From Streptomyces roseifaciens (GTDB taxonomy: Bacteria > Actinomycetota > Actinomycetes > Streptomycetales > Streptomycetaceae), in assembly GCF_001445655.1 (NCBI RefSeq), contig NZ_LNBE01000001.1, positions 377,061 through 441,060 of the forward strand: 64,000 bases of DNA, given 5' to 3'. A program made the position numbers and the translations under genes. The notes below the pieces were generated by a model that saw nothing but the letters and a program-made list of their open reading frames with translations, was not told the origin of the DNA and did no database searches. How positions within the stretch are numbered: position 1 is the stretch's first letter; each line of letters begins with the position of its first letter. This document shows, one piece after another, positions 19,434 through 29,157 of the stretch.

Positions 19434-20489
19434 ATGGGGATCCAGAGAGACAGCACCAAGGAGCTCATGTACTACGCAAGCGACTGGACTTGGCCAGTCG
19501 AGATCGAGGGACAGATCAAGTCGATGTTGCTGTTCTTCGACGGGGTGGCTCTGTCTCTGCCCACTGATTTGCTGGAGGGGGCTCTGCAGCGCAGCCCGCT
19601 GGCTCAGCCGCTGCATGAGCAGGGGCTGCTGGTCAACCTTGCCCCAGAACAGCACATCCGTCCGGAGACAAGCGAGGAGCTTACCCGGAGTCTGCTCACG
19701 CTTGTCGAGGGAACTGATTGGGAGAGGGTGGCGCCCTACTGGGTTGCCTATGAGATGCGGAGTTCATTCCACTCTTCGCCCCAGTTCACCGCCGCGAGTG
19801 GGGCATTCCTAGATGCCATGCACAGGCGGGGGTTGGCCATCCCCATTGGCCCGCCGCACCCCTCACATGTGGAACTGGCCCACCCGGTGATCCGCCAGCT
19901 CGTTCTGCTGGCCTACTGCCGGGCTCTCCACCACGACCTTCAACAGGCCACAGACTTCTCCCTGCAGCCTGTTGCACACGCGACGAGCCCTGAGGCCCTC
20001 AGCAACGACTACTTCTCGAGGCCGTCCCACGAAGACTACGTGTGGACGCGTGCACAGCACACCGGAATGATCGTCGATGCCGATCTGAACGAGATCTGTC
20101 CTGATCTATCTGATGTTCCACTGGATGAGGTGCTGGACTTTCGGCGGGAGCACGGGAAGCAGTTCCGGTCGTACGCGGAGGGGGTACGTGCCCTGGTCAG
20201 CACGTGGCAAGGCCTCACAGATGACCAGGTCACTGCAGAGCTCCGTGAACGGCGTGCCCGGCTGAAGAGTGAAGCCCGGGATCTGCTGTCTGTCAGCCAG
20301 CAGGCCTTCCTCCGCAACACCGGAACCGTGACACTCGGTCTTTCTGGTGCTGTGTGGACTGCACTCCACGGCGGCGACCTCATCGGGGCGTTGCTCGCGG
20401 CGACAGCAGCCGGAGCTGCCATCACTCGCCCTGCTCCATCCGTAACCGCGTACTCCTACCTTTTTGCTGTGAAACGGAAGTGGCGCTAA
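19434..20489 (+). CDS. Hypothetical protein with a C-terminal membrane segment
   Basis: The protein has up to 351 residues. ATG 19434 gives the full frame; ATG 19467, three bases after AAGGAG, is an alternative start. The N-terminal part (M-Y-Y-A-S-D-W-T-W-P-V-E-I-E-G-Q) and F-F-D-G-V-A-L recall the uncharacterised DUF6236-type proteins, but this is uncertain. A helical, charged region at about 225-290 is followed by a hydrophobic stretch near residues 302-330 (V-T-L-G-L-S-G-A-V-W), suggesting a membrane-anchored or pore-like tail. Third-position GC is somewhat lower than in the neighbours, consistent with horizontal acquisition. Function unknown. Confidence 0.6.
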   Translation: MGIQRDSTKELMYYASDWTWPVEIEGQIKSMLLFFDGVALSLPTDLLEGALQRSPLAQPLHEQGLLVNLAPEQHIRPETSEELTRSLLTLVEGTDWERVAPYWVAYEMRSSFHSSPQFTAASGAFLDAMHRRGLAIPIGPPHPSHVELAHPVIRQLVLLAYCRALHHDLQQATDFSLQPVAHATSPEALSNDYFSRPSHEDYVWTRAQHTGMIVDADLNEICPDLSDVPLDEVLDFRREHGKQFRSYAEGVRALVSTWQGLTDDQVTAELRERRARLKSEARDLLSVSQQAFLRNTGTVTLGLSGAVWTALHGGDLIGALLAATAAGAAITRPAPSVTAYSYLFAVKRKWR

Positions 20490-21330
20490 CCCGCTGCCCC
20501 AGCCGTGCGCAAAGGGACCCGCTGGCTGCAGCATCCTCTCGTTCTGTCGCTGCTGCACGGCCTGAGATGGATGTTTCTCGCCTTCCACAGTGTTCTGCTG
20601 GTCCTCAAAGGCACCGAGGCTGGCCGTGATGAGGGTGCCCGTCAACGACGATGACGTCCCCCTTTACCCTGACCTGTCAGGGTCTTGCGCAGGGCCAGGC
20701 GGCCAGAACCTCTGGAATCTTGTCCATGTAACGCCAGAGCCGTGGTGACGGAAACACCGAGACTCTCCGCCACCTGCGCGATCGTCTTGAGTGGAATCAC
20801 CGTGCCAACGGTGAGGGGGCCTGCCACGTCACACCACCTTGGGCACAGTGACAGGCTCGTCAGCGCCCGCCCCGTTTCAGCACGTGGAGGATGAGGAGAT
20901 GCGTACGGCGTTCAGCTGTCCGCCGGTGATGCAGTTCGTGGTCTTGGGTGGTGTTCCGGGCCCGAGCCTTCCGTAGCTGTTCGAAGGAGCTGTCGGTTTC
21001 TGTCGGCGTCCTTGCGGTCCTGTGCTGCTTGTGTGCCGGGTGACCGGGGTTCTGGGCGGGGCAGCAGGGGGGCGGGCCTGCGGGTCTGCAGGGGCGGGTC
21101 GCAGATCCGGCTCCTGGTCTCTCGGGGTTGTGTTTCGTTGTCTGGTTCACGGATGGCTTGTCCGGGTGATCGGTCGGGGAATGCCTCTGCCTGGCTGCTT
21201 CCGCGTTCAGGTCGCACCAGGCGGTGGAGGTGCCACCGGAGTGAGCGCGGTTGCCGAAGCGGATGTACAGGTAGCCGTCGGGCTGGTGGGGGTTTGGAGG
21301 GTGTGAGTTGATGGCTTCCTGGGTGTCGGG
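20490..21330. other. Gene-poor spacer, possible small HTH fragment
   Basis: A minus-strand frame at 20642-20827 (61 codons) contains I-A-Q-V-A-E-S-L-G-V-S-V-T-T-A, like a LacI-type helix-turn-helix, but it lacks a full domain and is probably a fragment. From 20880 onward the plus strand becomes rich in G and T and holds no credible gene. Confidence 0.3.
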
Positions 21331-22377
21331 TTATTGCTGGTTGATGAGGAGTATGCGTGTGTGGGGGACGAGTTTACGGTTGACGCTGGTGCTTTGTATG
21401 AAGATGGTGAAGTCGTTGTTGTGGTCGGGTTTGATGCGGGCTTCTGTGTCGGGCAGGCCGAGGAGGGTGCGGGCTTCCGGTCCCGTGTAGATGCGGTCGG
21501 TTTTCTTCTCCAGTACTGCGATCTGCTTCTTTGCCTGGATTTTCTCTGTCTTGTTCAGCTGGTAGAACGCGCAGCCGGTGCGGTAGGTGTGCCCGGTTTC
21601 GGTGACCCAGTCCCGGATGGCTGCTTCGCGGGTCACCGGGATGAGTTGGTAGTCCGAGGGATCGGCGGGGGTGAGGCCGGCTGCTTTGATGGTGTCCTTG
21701 TTGACCGTTTCTGCGCCGGTGGAGAATACGGCCCGTGTTCCCCGGATGCCCTGGGTGCGGCCGATCATGAATTTTTCGGTGGCCTGCTGGATGACCTGTC
21801 CGGCTTCTTCCAGGCCTTGGGTGCTGGTGGCGTCCCAGATGGCGATGTTGTCCTTCGGGAAGCCGCACTGCATGGCCTCGCGTTTGCCCATCTGGTCCGG
21901 CACGAGTACGGCCAGTGTCCAGTTGTCTTCTTGTGCTGCGGTCATCTTGGCCACGGCCTGTACCAGTTCGCGCTGGTCCGTGGCGGGGGCGTCCGGGGAG
22001 CGGTGGCTTGCGTTTTCCTGCCCGTCGGTGAGTATGAATGTCAGGAAGCTGTGGTCGCCGTACAGCTGGGCTGTCTGTGCGAGCTCCCGCTGTGACTTCA
22101 GTGCGGCCGCCAGGAGGGCCGTCATTCCGCCGACCTGGTAGAGCTGTTTCAGGGACGGCATGCGCAGTACGTCCTTGTCGTAGATGACGCACTCCACCGT
22201 GTTGGCGAAGACGTATACCGTGACGCGGGTTTCCTGGTCCAGTTCTTCCGACCGGCGGGCCAGGTAGGCGATCTGCTGGTCGGCGACTTCGACGACCTTG
22301 CGGCTCAGGCGTGACATGGATGAACTGGCATCCAGTACGAGAGCAACGTGATTGATGTAGTTCTGGTTTCCGGACAT
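21331..22377 (-). CDS. VWA-domain protein
   Basis: The 348-residue protein starts M-S-G-N-Q-N-Y-I-N-H with GGGGAG upstream. A von Willebrand A domain carries the MIDAS motif D-A-S-S-S-M-S at 16-22, then conserved T and D positions (G-G-M-T-A, and F-I-L-T-D-G-Q-E-N). After about residue 185 a separate C-terminal region contains L-Y-T-G/I-Y-T-G-P-E-A-R-T-L-L-G-L and a basic segment. There is no signal peptide, so a cytoplasmic role is likely. Bacterial VWA proteins of this type often work with AAA ATPases or phage/tellurite-type stress proteins, but no partner is next to it. The gene ends in R-I-L-L-I-N-Q-Q. Confidence 0.8.
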   Translation of the reverse strand: MSGNQNYINHVALVLDASSSMSRLSRKVVEVADQQIAYLARRSEELDQETRVTVYVFANTVECVIYDKDVLRMPSLKQLYQVGGMTALLAAALKSQRELAQTAQLYGDHSFLTFILTDGQENASHRSPDAPATDQRELVQAVAKMTAAQEDNWTLAVLVPDQMGKREAMQCGFPKDNIAIWDATSTQGLEEAGQVIQQATEKFMIGRTQGIRGTRAVFSTGAETVNKDTIKAAGLTPADPSDYQLIPVTREAAIRDWVTETGHTYRTGCAFYQLNKTEKIQAKKQIAVLEKKTDRIYTGPEARTLLGLPDTEARIKPDHNNDFTIFIQSTSVNRKLVPHTRILLINQQ

Positions 22378-23447
22378 GACAGCTCCCCCTTTTTTTCTTG
22401 TCTTCCGACTCGGTGCTCCGATCCTCGCACCCGCCACTGACAATCGGTCCTGGCTGCCGGGCGGGATGCGGACCGCGGGGAGGACTGACCTGCAACAAGG
22501 GGGGGGCGGCTGTCGCGCCGCGGCGGTTTGCTCCCCGCAGGAGCCGTTGGCGCGCTCCCGGCCCGCCGGCGCGCCGTGGGACGGCTCGGGGAAGGGGCGG
22601 GCGGCCCGCGGCCCGCGGCCCGCGGCAGGCGGCCGGGTGGATCGGTAGGGGCCTGCGCGTTCATCCCGTGTCTCCGGTGCCTGCCCGGGGAGTGGGGTAG
22701 GGGGCTGGGGTCTGATGGTCGGTTATGCGGTGGGCTGGTGGGCGTGTCCTGGCCGGCGGGACGAATGCCTTCAGTGGGGCCGGGTGGCCTGCGTGGGCGG
22801 GTGGGGGAGTGGGGGCGGCAGGTGTGCCGGTGGCTTCGGTCGTGTAGCGGGGGACGCGGGTGGTGGTGCCGGCTCCGGAGCCTGTGCCAGGGGCATGGGG
22901 TTGTCCGTTGCGCGGGCGGAGGAGGGGGAGCAGGGTGTGGCGGCCCGCGTTGAGTCGTTGCCGGTGGGTGTTGGGAGTGCGGTGGTGTCTTGGAGGAGTG
23001 CAGGCGGGGAGCGCGGCGCGGAGCTGGATGGATGCGCCCGGGGCCTGGGGGATGAGCAAGGGCGTGGTGCCAGTGCTGGGGACGGGTTCTCCTGGCCGGT
23101 GGATCGGTATTCGCCTGCCGGGTGTTTGACTCGCCTGTCAGCTTAACGGCCATGTCACTGTGCCGGGTTGGAAGAATCGCACGGCGCCCAGCCGTACATC
23201 ACTCGTTGGATCGGCGGTCGTGGTTGTTCTCTGCCCTCCCGCGCCGAGGCGGTGTCGGCGTACGCCGCTCTGGACCGGGACGCACTGCGGGCTGCCGCAC
23301 TGACGGTGTTGCGGAGTGGAATCGGCTCTGAAGCCCCTCTGAATCCGCTCTGAAGCTCACTGACGGAACGCTCTGCGCAGACGTCGCGAGACGTCTCGAT
23401 CCCACGTGGTTAGGTTCCCGGAATATCGGAAGCGAGAAAGGTGCGGA
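22378..23447. other. Long gene-poor, G-rich spacer with GCGGCCC tandem repeats
   Basis: About 1.07 kb without a supportable gene. The plus strand is strongly G/T-biased. A short tandem array of CCGCGG-containing units lies at about 22594-22628. The segment just before 23448 includes a GAGAAAGGTGCGGA ribosome binding site for the secreted mini-protein. Confidence 0.4.
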
Positions 23448-23753
23448 ATGCGAAATCTGAGGCGGAGTGTCGCAGTGGCCGGGTTGAGCGCTGTGGCTGC
23501 CTTTAGCCTTGCTGTCCCCCAGGCGGTGGCGGGCGAGGCCGCTGCAGCTCAATCTCTGTCCTGCAAGAAGCACGTCGGTGGCAAAACCGGCTGGGTCGAG
23601 TGCAAGGGCAAGGGCCAGTGGCGCACGATCTCGATCTGCGACTTCGAGCAGGACCGTACCAGCGAGTGGTACAAGCAGAACGGGGGAACGAAGCGGAAAG
23701 CCGTCCTTAAGTGCTGGTGGGATTTGGCGGACATAAAGATCGAGAAGAGGTAG
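23448..23753 (+). CDS. Small secreted cysteine-containing protein
   Basis: ATG at 23448 follows GAGAAAGGTGCGGA. The first 29 residues form a Sec signal peptide (M-R-N-L-R-R-S-V-A-V, an Ala/Val/Leu core, then A-V-A-G with cleavage likely after A). The mature part is about 72 residues, basic and Trp/Lys-rich, with four cysteines (S-L-S-C-K-K, W-V-E-C-K-G, I-S-I-C-D-F, L-K-C-W-W) able to form two disulfides. It is probably a secreted structural or antimicrobial-like mini-protein; no family is recognised. A strong hairpin terminator follows within 60 bases, so it is transcribed alone. Confidence 0.7.
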   Translation: MRNLRRSVAVAGLSAVAAFSLAVPQAVAGEAAAAQSLSCKKHVGGKTGWVECKGKGQWRTISICDFEQDRTSEWYKQNGGTKRKAVLKCWWDLADIKIEKR

Positions 23754-23805
23754 CCCTCGAGAGTCGCCGGGGGCCTTGGACGGCGGGGTGCCGCCCGCGT
23801 GAGTG

Positions 23806-23851
23806 CTGGACGGCGGCCAGCGCATCTCGCGCAGCGCTGGCCGCTGTCCAG
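23806..23851 (+). terminator. Hairpin terminator after the secreted mini-protein
   Basis: Arms 23806-23822 (CTGGACGGCGGCCAGCG) and 23835-23851 pair over 17 bases with one mismatch and a 12-base loop. There is no U-tract, as usual for Streptomyces. Confidence 0.7.
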
Positions 23852-24311
23852 ACCGGGTGGTCTGTCGGAGGGTTGCTGCTGGCGGGCTCTTCTGGGGGGG
23901 GGCGGTCGTCTCCGGCGGGCCCGGTGGTGTGTCTGGTGTGTAGGCCGGCCGTGAGGCCGGGTGGGCAGATCGTGTTCGTGTGGGTCTGCGCCCGTTTCTT
24001 CAGTATGGGTGCGTGGCTGGTGGAGGGTCAGTTGTTGTTCCAGCGCCCGCTGGCCGGCCGGGATTCCGGGGGTGTTCGTTCACGGTCGGCGCGATGTGGG
24101 CGGCCCGGCACGGATGGCGTGGGTTCTGGCGTAGGTGTGGCCCGGCGTTTGGCTTCGTTTCTTTGGGGGCTCGGGGCTCGGGGCTTGCGGGGGAGTGGGG
24201 TGGTGCAGGAGCGGTCCGGGTGGCTGTCGAGGGCTTTCAAGTACCACTGATTCCCGGGCCGGATGGAGTCCCGGGTCCTGGTTGGGGGCCTTCGGGTTCT
24301 GTGCCGTGTAG

Positions 24312-24552
24312 GCGGCGGGCCGGGCTGCCTGTGCCTGGTCCGGGACGGCGCGCCCCGTACCAGGCACCCGCATTGAGGCCTGCGGCTTTCCCCTTTCGGG
24401 CCTGGTGTTTTGCCGTGCACTGTTGCGTCCTGTCCGGTCTCCGGTATCGAAGGCGCTGCCGCGGGCCGGCGTCTTCATTGTCAAGGGAAATTCGTTGCCT
24501 TGCCTTTGATTGTGGGTCTTTGGGGGTTGGTTGGTGTAGTGCCGGTTCGTGG
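24312..24552 (+). repeat. Diverged ~240-bp repeat, copy A
   Basis: This segment aligns with 28785-29019 in the same orientation. Shared blocks include TTTTGCCG(T/C)GCAC, TCCTGTCCGG, ATCGAAGGC(G/A)CTGCCGCG, CCGGCGTCTT, TTGCCTTTGATT and GGTTGGTGTAGTGCCG. By eye about three quarters of positions match, with indels. Neither copy keeps a common open frame, so it looks like a non-coding element or MITE-like remnant. Confidence 0.7.
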
Positions 24553-25160
24553 TCTTGTCTCCGGTTTCGTGGTCTGCGGGGACGGGCCCGGGGGCGCCGC
24601 CCGTCCCGGTTCCCGCAGCAGCTGCCTGGGGAGGGTCGTGAGGCCGGTCGGCAGCTTCTTCCCTGCCGGTCTGCGCAGGGCTGTTTGCCGGCGTGTCCGG
24701 TCACTCTGCTGGCCGGGCTCTTGCCGATGTCCTGCGCCGCGGCGCCAGGGAGAGCTCCGGTGTGGGGTTGTCTGGGGGGGGGCGAGGTTGCCGGGTTGCC
24801 GGTGTGTGCTCCACCACCTGGAAGACGATCCTGCACCTGCAGGACGGTTCCTGGGGCTTGAGTGCAGCGCTGTTTTCAGCCCCGTTGCCGGTGACCAGGT
24901 CTTCTGCCGGCCTCGGCCTCGGCCCGGTGCCGGCGTCACCGGCCGCCCGGCGTTCCTCCGCGTGCTCGGCAGTCAGGCCTTCACGATGTGGTGTCCGGCG
25001 CTCATCCGTCCCGGGATGCGGGCTGGTCCCCGGTCGGTATTGCTCCGCGAGGCAACGCTTGCTCGGGGCGTGTCCGGTGAGTCGCATCGGAAAGGGGGCG
25101 CCATCCGAATCGGGGAAGGTTCGGCGGTGTGCGATGCCCGGGTGTTCAACGGTGCACGAT

Positions 25161-25197
25161 GCCGGGTCGGTGCCGGGTCGGTGTCGGGTCGGTGTCG
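25161..25197 (+). repeat. 11-bp tandem repeat
   Basis: About three and a half units of G(C/T)CGGGTCGGT follow one another in the gene-poor stretch before the MFS gene. Short arrays of this kind are prone to slippage. No function is indicated. Confidence 0.6.
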
Positions 25198-25490
25198 GCT
25201 GGTGGTGTGGGGTTGAGGGGCGGTCGGGTGGTCGGGTGGTCCGGTCGCGTCGTACTGCCGGTCGTGGTTGACACGTTCCGGTGGACAAGGCCGGGAGATG
25301 CCCACTCGGCTGCAACGTGGGCGATCGGCCGGTCCGGGTGTCGTGGTGCTCGACACCCCCCGGGGGGGGCTCCGCGGGGACCGGACCGCACGGCGATACC
25401 AGCCTTGGCGCCCGTGTGCCGCCCGAGGCCCGTGCCGTCGTTCAACGAGGTGTCGGCGGTCCTGGGTTCTGAGCCGGGGGTTGGCGTGGG

Positions 25491-27032
25491 TTATCGGATG
25501 CTGTGGTTTCCGGTGGTGTCCTGGGCCAGCGGGCCGCCTGGGCCCGGGCCCGGGTAGGTGTCGTCGGTGTGGGTGGGGGCTTTCGGCAGGTGTCGCAGGG
25601 TGAAGATGCCGAGTGCGGTGTGGAGGATGCCGGCGAGGGCGGCGGTGATGTGCAGTGCGGTGACGAAGGCTGACTTCGCATCGCCGATGACGGTGGCTGT
25701 GAGGCCGGGGGCCTGGAGTGTTTCGTTGAGGGTGCCGGCGATGTGGGGTCCCTGGAGGCGGAAGATCAGGGCGGCCAGTGAGCCGAGGAGTGCGATGCCG
25801 AGGGCGTTGCCGATCTCGTTGCTGGTCTCGGCGATTGCTGCCGCGGATCCGGCGCGTTCTGGGGGGACTGCGGCCACGGCGGTGTCGGCGACGACGCTGA
25901 AGGAGATGCCGTAGCCGAGGCCGGTGATGATGGTGGATGCCACGTACCAGCCGATGCCGCTGGAGGCGCTGGTGGCCAGCAGCAGGAGCAGGCCTGTGGC
26001 GATGAGGAAGTGGCAGGTGATGAGTGCTGCCCGTGTGCCGGTACGTGCGGCCAGTGCCGGTGTGACGATGCAGGTGAGGGTGAGTGCAGCCGCTCCCGGG
26101 AGTGCGAGGAGGGCTGCGTCCAGGACCTTTAGTCCGAGGACGGACTGGAGGTAGATGCCGCTGAGGTAGGCCATGGCCGACCATGCGGCCAGAGGCAGGA
26201 GCCCGGTGATGGCCGCGATCGTGAACACCCGGTCGCGGAAGAGGCTGAAGTCGATCAGCGGGTGCTCGAGGTGGAGTTGCCGCCGGGTGAACCACCCCAG
26301 GGTGAGGATGCCGGCGGTCCCTGTGGCTACCGGGGTCGGGGTCAGTCCTTCTGCGGCGGCGTGTTTGATGGCGTAGACGGTCAGCAGGATGCCTGAGGCA
26401 GAGAGCAGGATGCTCAGGATGTCGGTGCGGCCGGCAGGTGTGGCAGGTACCTCGCGGAGCAGGACCGGGGCCAGGGCCAGGAAGAGCACGACGACGGGGA
26501 GGTTGATCAGGAAGACCGATCCCCACCAGAAGCTGCTCAGCAGTTGTCCGCCGACGACCGGGCCGATCGCGAAGCCGGCGGCGAAGGCGGCTGCGAAGAT
26601 CCCGATCGCTTTCGCCCGCCGGCGCGGGTCGGTGAACAGTGCGCTGAGGACCGCCAGTGCCGATGGCAGCAGCGTGGCACCGGCCACACCCATCAGTGCC
26701 CGGAAGGCGATCAGGAGTTCCGGCCCAGGGGCGAGGGCTGCCCCTGCCGAGGCCGCGCCGAACACTGCGGTGCCGGTCATCAGGAGCTTCAGCCGCCCGT
26801 ACCGGTCGCCGATGTTCCCGGACGCGATGAGCAGGGACCCGACGGCGAATCCGTAGGCATCCAGGATCCACAGCGCCTGGCCGGCAGTCGGCGACAGCGC
26901 CCGGGAGATCTCGGGCATCGCCAGGAACAGGACCGAGCCGTCCATCGCGACCAGCAGTACCGGGCCGAGGACCACCAGCAGGCCGAGCCAGGCCCGCGGG
27001 CCGGGGGAGTGAGGAATGCGCTGTGTGTTCAT
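25491..27032 (-). CDS. MFS drug exporter of the DHA2 (EmrB/QacA-SmvA) family
   Basis: About 513 residues from the ATG at 27032 with some fourteen hydrophobic segments. Antiporter signatures are visible: L-V-A-M-D-G-S-V-L-F-L-A-M-P (motif D1), W-I-L-D-A-Y, G-N-I-G-D-R-Y-G-R (motif A), and F-A-I-G-P-V-V-G-G (motif C). Such proteins export cationic or hydrophobic toxicants using the proton gradient. It is transcribed divergently from an XRE/MmyB regulator that starts 104 bases away and is the probable repressor. The last ~25 residues are a Pro/Gly-rich cytoplasmic tail. Confidence 0.92.
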   Translation of the reverse strand: MNTQRIPHSPGPRAWLGLLVVLGPVLLVAMDGSVLFLAMPEISRALSPTAGQALWILDAYGFAVGSLLIASGNIGDRYGRLKLLMTGTAVFGAASAGAALAPGPELLIAFRALMGVAGATLLPSALAVLSALFTDPRRRAKAIGIFAAAFAAGFAIGPVVGGQLLSSFWWGSVFLINLPVVVLFLALAPVLLREVPATPAGRTDILSILLSASGILLTVYAIKHAAAEGLTPTPVATGTAGILTLGWFTRRQLHLEHPLIDFSLFRDRVFTIAAITGLLPLAAWSAMAYLSGIYLQSVLGLKVLDAALLALPGAAALTLTCIVTPALAARTGTRAALITCHFLIATGLLLLLATSASSGIGWYVASTIITGLGYGISFSVVADTAVAAVPPERAGSAAAIAETSNEIGNALGIALLGSLAALIFRLQGPHIAGTLNETLQAPGLTATVIGDAKSAFVTALHITAALAGILHTALGIFTLRHLPKAPTHTDDTYPGPGPGGPLAQDTTGNHSIR

Positions 27033-27136
27033 GCATCCGACGGTGCGATGCCGGTCCACGCGGCAGCCATCCCCGTGTCATGGGTACACCTCGCAGGGGC
27101 ACCCGGACACAGACCGTGGCGCTTAGGCTCGGGGTC
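27033..27136. promoter_or_regulatory. Divergent promoter region between exporter and regulator
   Basis: The 104-base spacer must carry both start signals and any operator for the MmyB-type regulator. No clear palindrome longer than 6 bp was identified, so the operator is inferred from arrangement only. Confidence 0.4.
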
Positions 27137-28063
27137 ATGGAACTGGAGAGCCTCGGGGCCTATCTCAAGACCCGCCGCGACCGGGTCACGCCTGCCGACG
27201 TCGGACTGCGTACCTACGGCACCGCCCGCCGGGTGCCGGGCCTGCGCCGCGAGGAGCTCGCCCAGCTCGCCGGCGTGAGCGCCGGCTACTACACGCGACT
27301 GGAGCAGGGCCAGGCCGGTACTGCCTCCCGGCAGGTCCTCGATGCGCTCGCCGGCGTGCTCCGGCTCGGTCCGTCCGAGACAGCCCACCTGCACAACCTC
27401 GCCCGTCAGCCCGCCACATCACACCTGGTCCGTCCCCGCCCGGAAAGGCCGCATCAACGGGTGCTCGCGCTCCTGGCGTCCCTGGGGGACAGCACGCCGG
27501 CCGTCGTGCTCGGCCGCCGCGGTGACGTACTGGCCTGGAACCGCACCGGACATGCCCTCGTCGCGGAGCACGTCGGCTTCGAGGCGCCCCACGATCTGGC
27601 GCGACGGCCGTCCATCCCCCGGATGTTCTTCCTCGACTCCCTCACCCGGGACCTTCACCGGAACTGGGATGAACTCGCCCGGATCCACGTCGCCTACCTG
27701 CGGCTCACCGCGGGCCGGTATCCCACCGACGCCCGGCTGGCCGAACTGATCGGCGAACTGGCCATGCGCAGCCGGGACTTCGCCAGGCTGTGGGCCAGGG
27801 GCGACGTCGCGGACTGCACCGTTGGCACCATGCACCTGCAGCACCCGACCGTCGGCGACGTCGGCATCGACTATCAAGTGTGGCTCCAGCCCGAGAGCCC
27901 CGACCACCGGCTGGAGGTCTACACACCCCACGACACCGCCTCGGCCGACGCGCTGCGCCTGTTGTCCAGTCAAGTCGCCGGTCAGCTCGCCGGTCAGCGG
28001 AATCCCGGGGCCGTTCGTGCCGGGGTGGCCGGGCGTCCGGACAGGGGTGCCTCGCTGTCGTGA
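27137..28063 (+). CDS. XRE-family regulator with MmyB-like ligand-binding domain
   Basis: The 308-residue protein has an N-terminal helix-turn-helix (P-G-L-R-R-E-E-L-A-Q-L-A-G-V-S, then Y-Y-T-R-L-E-Q-G). An MmyB-like ligand-binding domain follows (A-V-V-L-G-R-R-G-D-V-L-A-W-N near residues 120-135, then the F-F-L-D and W-D-E-L-A segments). This family binds small hydrophobic ligands and regulates adjacent transporters or oxidoreductases. Divergence from the MFS exporter suggests a substrate-responsive exporter/regulator pair. The ATG at 27137 is chosen because the family starts a few residues before the L-x-x-R-R-x-R-V-T-P segment. Confidence 0.9.
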   Translation: MELESLGAYLKTRRDRVTPADVGLRTYGTARRVPGLRREELAQLAGVSAGYYTRLEQGQAGTASRQVLDALAGVLRLGPSETAHLHNLARQPATSHLVRPRPERPHQRVLALLASLGDSTPAVVLGRRGDVLAWNRTGHALVAEHVGFEAPHDLARRPSIPRMFFLDSLTRDLHRNWDELARIHVAYLRLTAGRYPTDARLAELIGELAMRSRDFARLWARGDVADCTVGTMHLQHPTVGDVGIDYQVWLQPESPDHRLEVYTPHDTASADALRLLSSQVAGQLAGQRNPGAVRAGVAGRPDRGASLS

Positions 28064-28612
28064 CGGTTGCTCTGGAAGGGGTGGCGGTTGGTGGTGCGGC
28101 TGGTCATCCGGCTTTTGCCGCCGGTCAGGGCACCCCGGCTGCCGCCGCTGGCTGCGGTCAGGCCGGGTGTCCGGCGCAATGAGCTGCTGGTGCCCCGGAG
28201 GGCGTACTGCGCGGCGTCGGTCAGCACGCCCTGCCCCAGGCGTTGACAGCCCACCCTCGCCGGGCGGGTTCCTGGGTGACGCGTGGTTCGTGGGCGTCAC
28301 CGACGGCTTTCCTGCGCTGAAAGCCCGGCATACGGGGAGTGTTGCGCATCCGCACTGTTGCGCAACGGCGGCCGGATGCCGTCCGGCCAGGTCAGGGTGG
28401 TCCCGTTGGCGGCCGTTGCCGGTTGCCATCGTTCATGGGCGTCTGCTGGCGTCTGCTGGGGTCCGGCGGTCTCTCATCGGGCGTGCAGCAGGTTGACCGG
28501 ATCGTGTCCCCGGTGCCGGGCTGTTGCTCCGCCTATGGGAGGGGGAGTGGTCTTCGCGTGGTGACTGGTTGCCGGATGGGCCTGACTCCGGACGGCCTTG
28601 CCTGACAAGACC

Positions 28613-28654
28613 CGCACCCTGCCGCTCCCCGTATGAGCGGAACGGCAGGGTGCG
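28613..28654 (+). terminator. Hairpin, probable terminator
   Basis: Arms CGCACCCTGCCG (28613-28624) and CGGCAGGGTGCG (28643-28654) are perfect. An alternative inner stem (CCGCTC/GAGCGG) competes with them. It lies about 550 bases after the regulator stop, so it may serve an unseen transcript. Confidence 0.5.
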
Positions 28655-28784
28655 TGGTCGCGGGGGCCGGCCCGGGGCCGGGCACTACAGGATCACCGCG
28701 CTGGATCGCAAGTCCGCCCCGTGCACGCGAGGTATTGCCTGCCGCTCTGCGCTGCAGCGCCAATACGGAGAGGGGATGGGGCCG

Positions 28785-29019
28785 GTGGGCCTGGCTGCTG
28801 GTGTCTGGTCCGGGGGCGTCGTCCCGGCCGGGTGCCGGCAGCCAGGCCCGCGGCTGCCCCTTTGTTTGCCTGCCGTTTTGCCGCGCACCGTTTTATCCTG
28901 TCCGGCCCCCGGCATCGAAGGCACTGCCGCGCACCGGCGTCTTTGTTGTGAAGGTAATGCTGCGATATTGCCTTTGATTATGGTCCTGTAGAGGCTGGTT
29001 GGTGTAGTGCCGTTACGTG
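28785..29019 (+). repeat. Diverged ~240-bp repeat, copy B
   Basis: This is the second copy of the element at 24312-24552, in the same orientation and 4.5 kb away. The exporter and its regulator lie between the copies. The copies share many 8-18 base blocks, but both have drifted and carry small indels. Confidence 0.7.
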
Positions 29020-29062
29020 GCTTCCCAGTTCCCTCGCCCTGCCCTGGAGGCGTCCCGGACCC

Positions 29063-29092
29063 GGGGGGAGGGAGGGGGGAGGGGGAGGGAGG
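29063..29092 (+). other. G-run array, potential G-quadruplex
   Basis: Five or more runs of 3-6 G separated by single A residues lie immediately after repeat copy B. This satisfies the usual G-quadruplex pattern on the plus strand. Any effect on transcription or replication is inferred only. Confidence 0.6.
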
Positions 29093-29128
29093 CGGTGCTG
29101 CCGGTCGCTGAGAGGAACGCTGGCCGCC

Positions 29129-29157
29129 GTGCCCTGCGGCGCCGCGCCGCAGGGCAC
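29129..29157 (-). terminator. Hairpin terminator of the alpha/beta hydrolase
   Basis: Arms GTGCCCTGCGGCG (29129-29141) and its exact complement (29145-29157) enclose a 3-base loop. It lies about 60 bases beyond the hydrolase stop codon. Confidence 0.75.

Larger units (their letters stand above)
23852..25490. other. Long gene-poor region holding repeat copy A
   Basis: About 1.6 kb between the secreted mini-protein and the 3' end of the MFS gene. The plus strand is G/T-rich and no open frame has recognisable domains. It contains copy A of a diverged repeat (24312-24552) and an 11-bp tandem array (25161-25197). Confidence 0.45.

Noticed and set aside
20642..20827. Stand-alone LacI-like regulator
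   Set aside because: Only a 15-residue HTH-like stretch in a 61-codon frame; no ligand domain and no start signal.
24973..27138. Long minus-strand open frame (over 700 codons) overlapping the MFS gene
   Set aside because: Arg/His/Pro-rich translation without domains; it is the out-of-frame shadow of the transporter.
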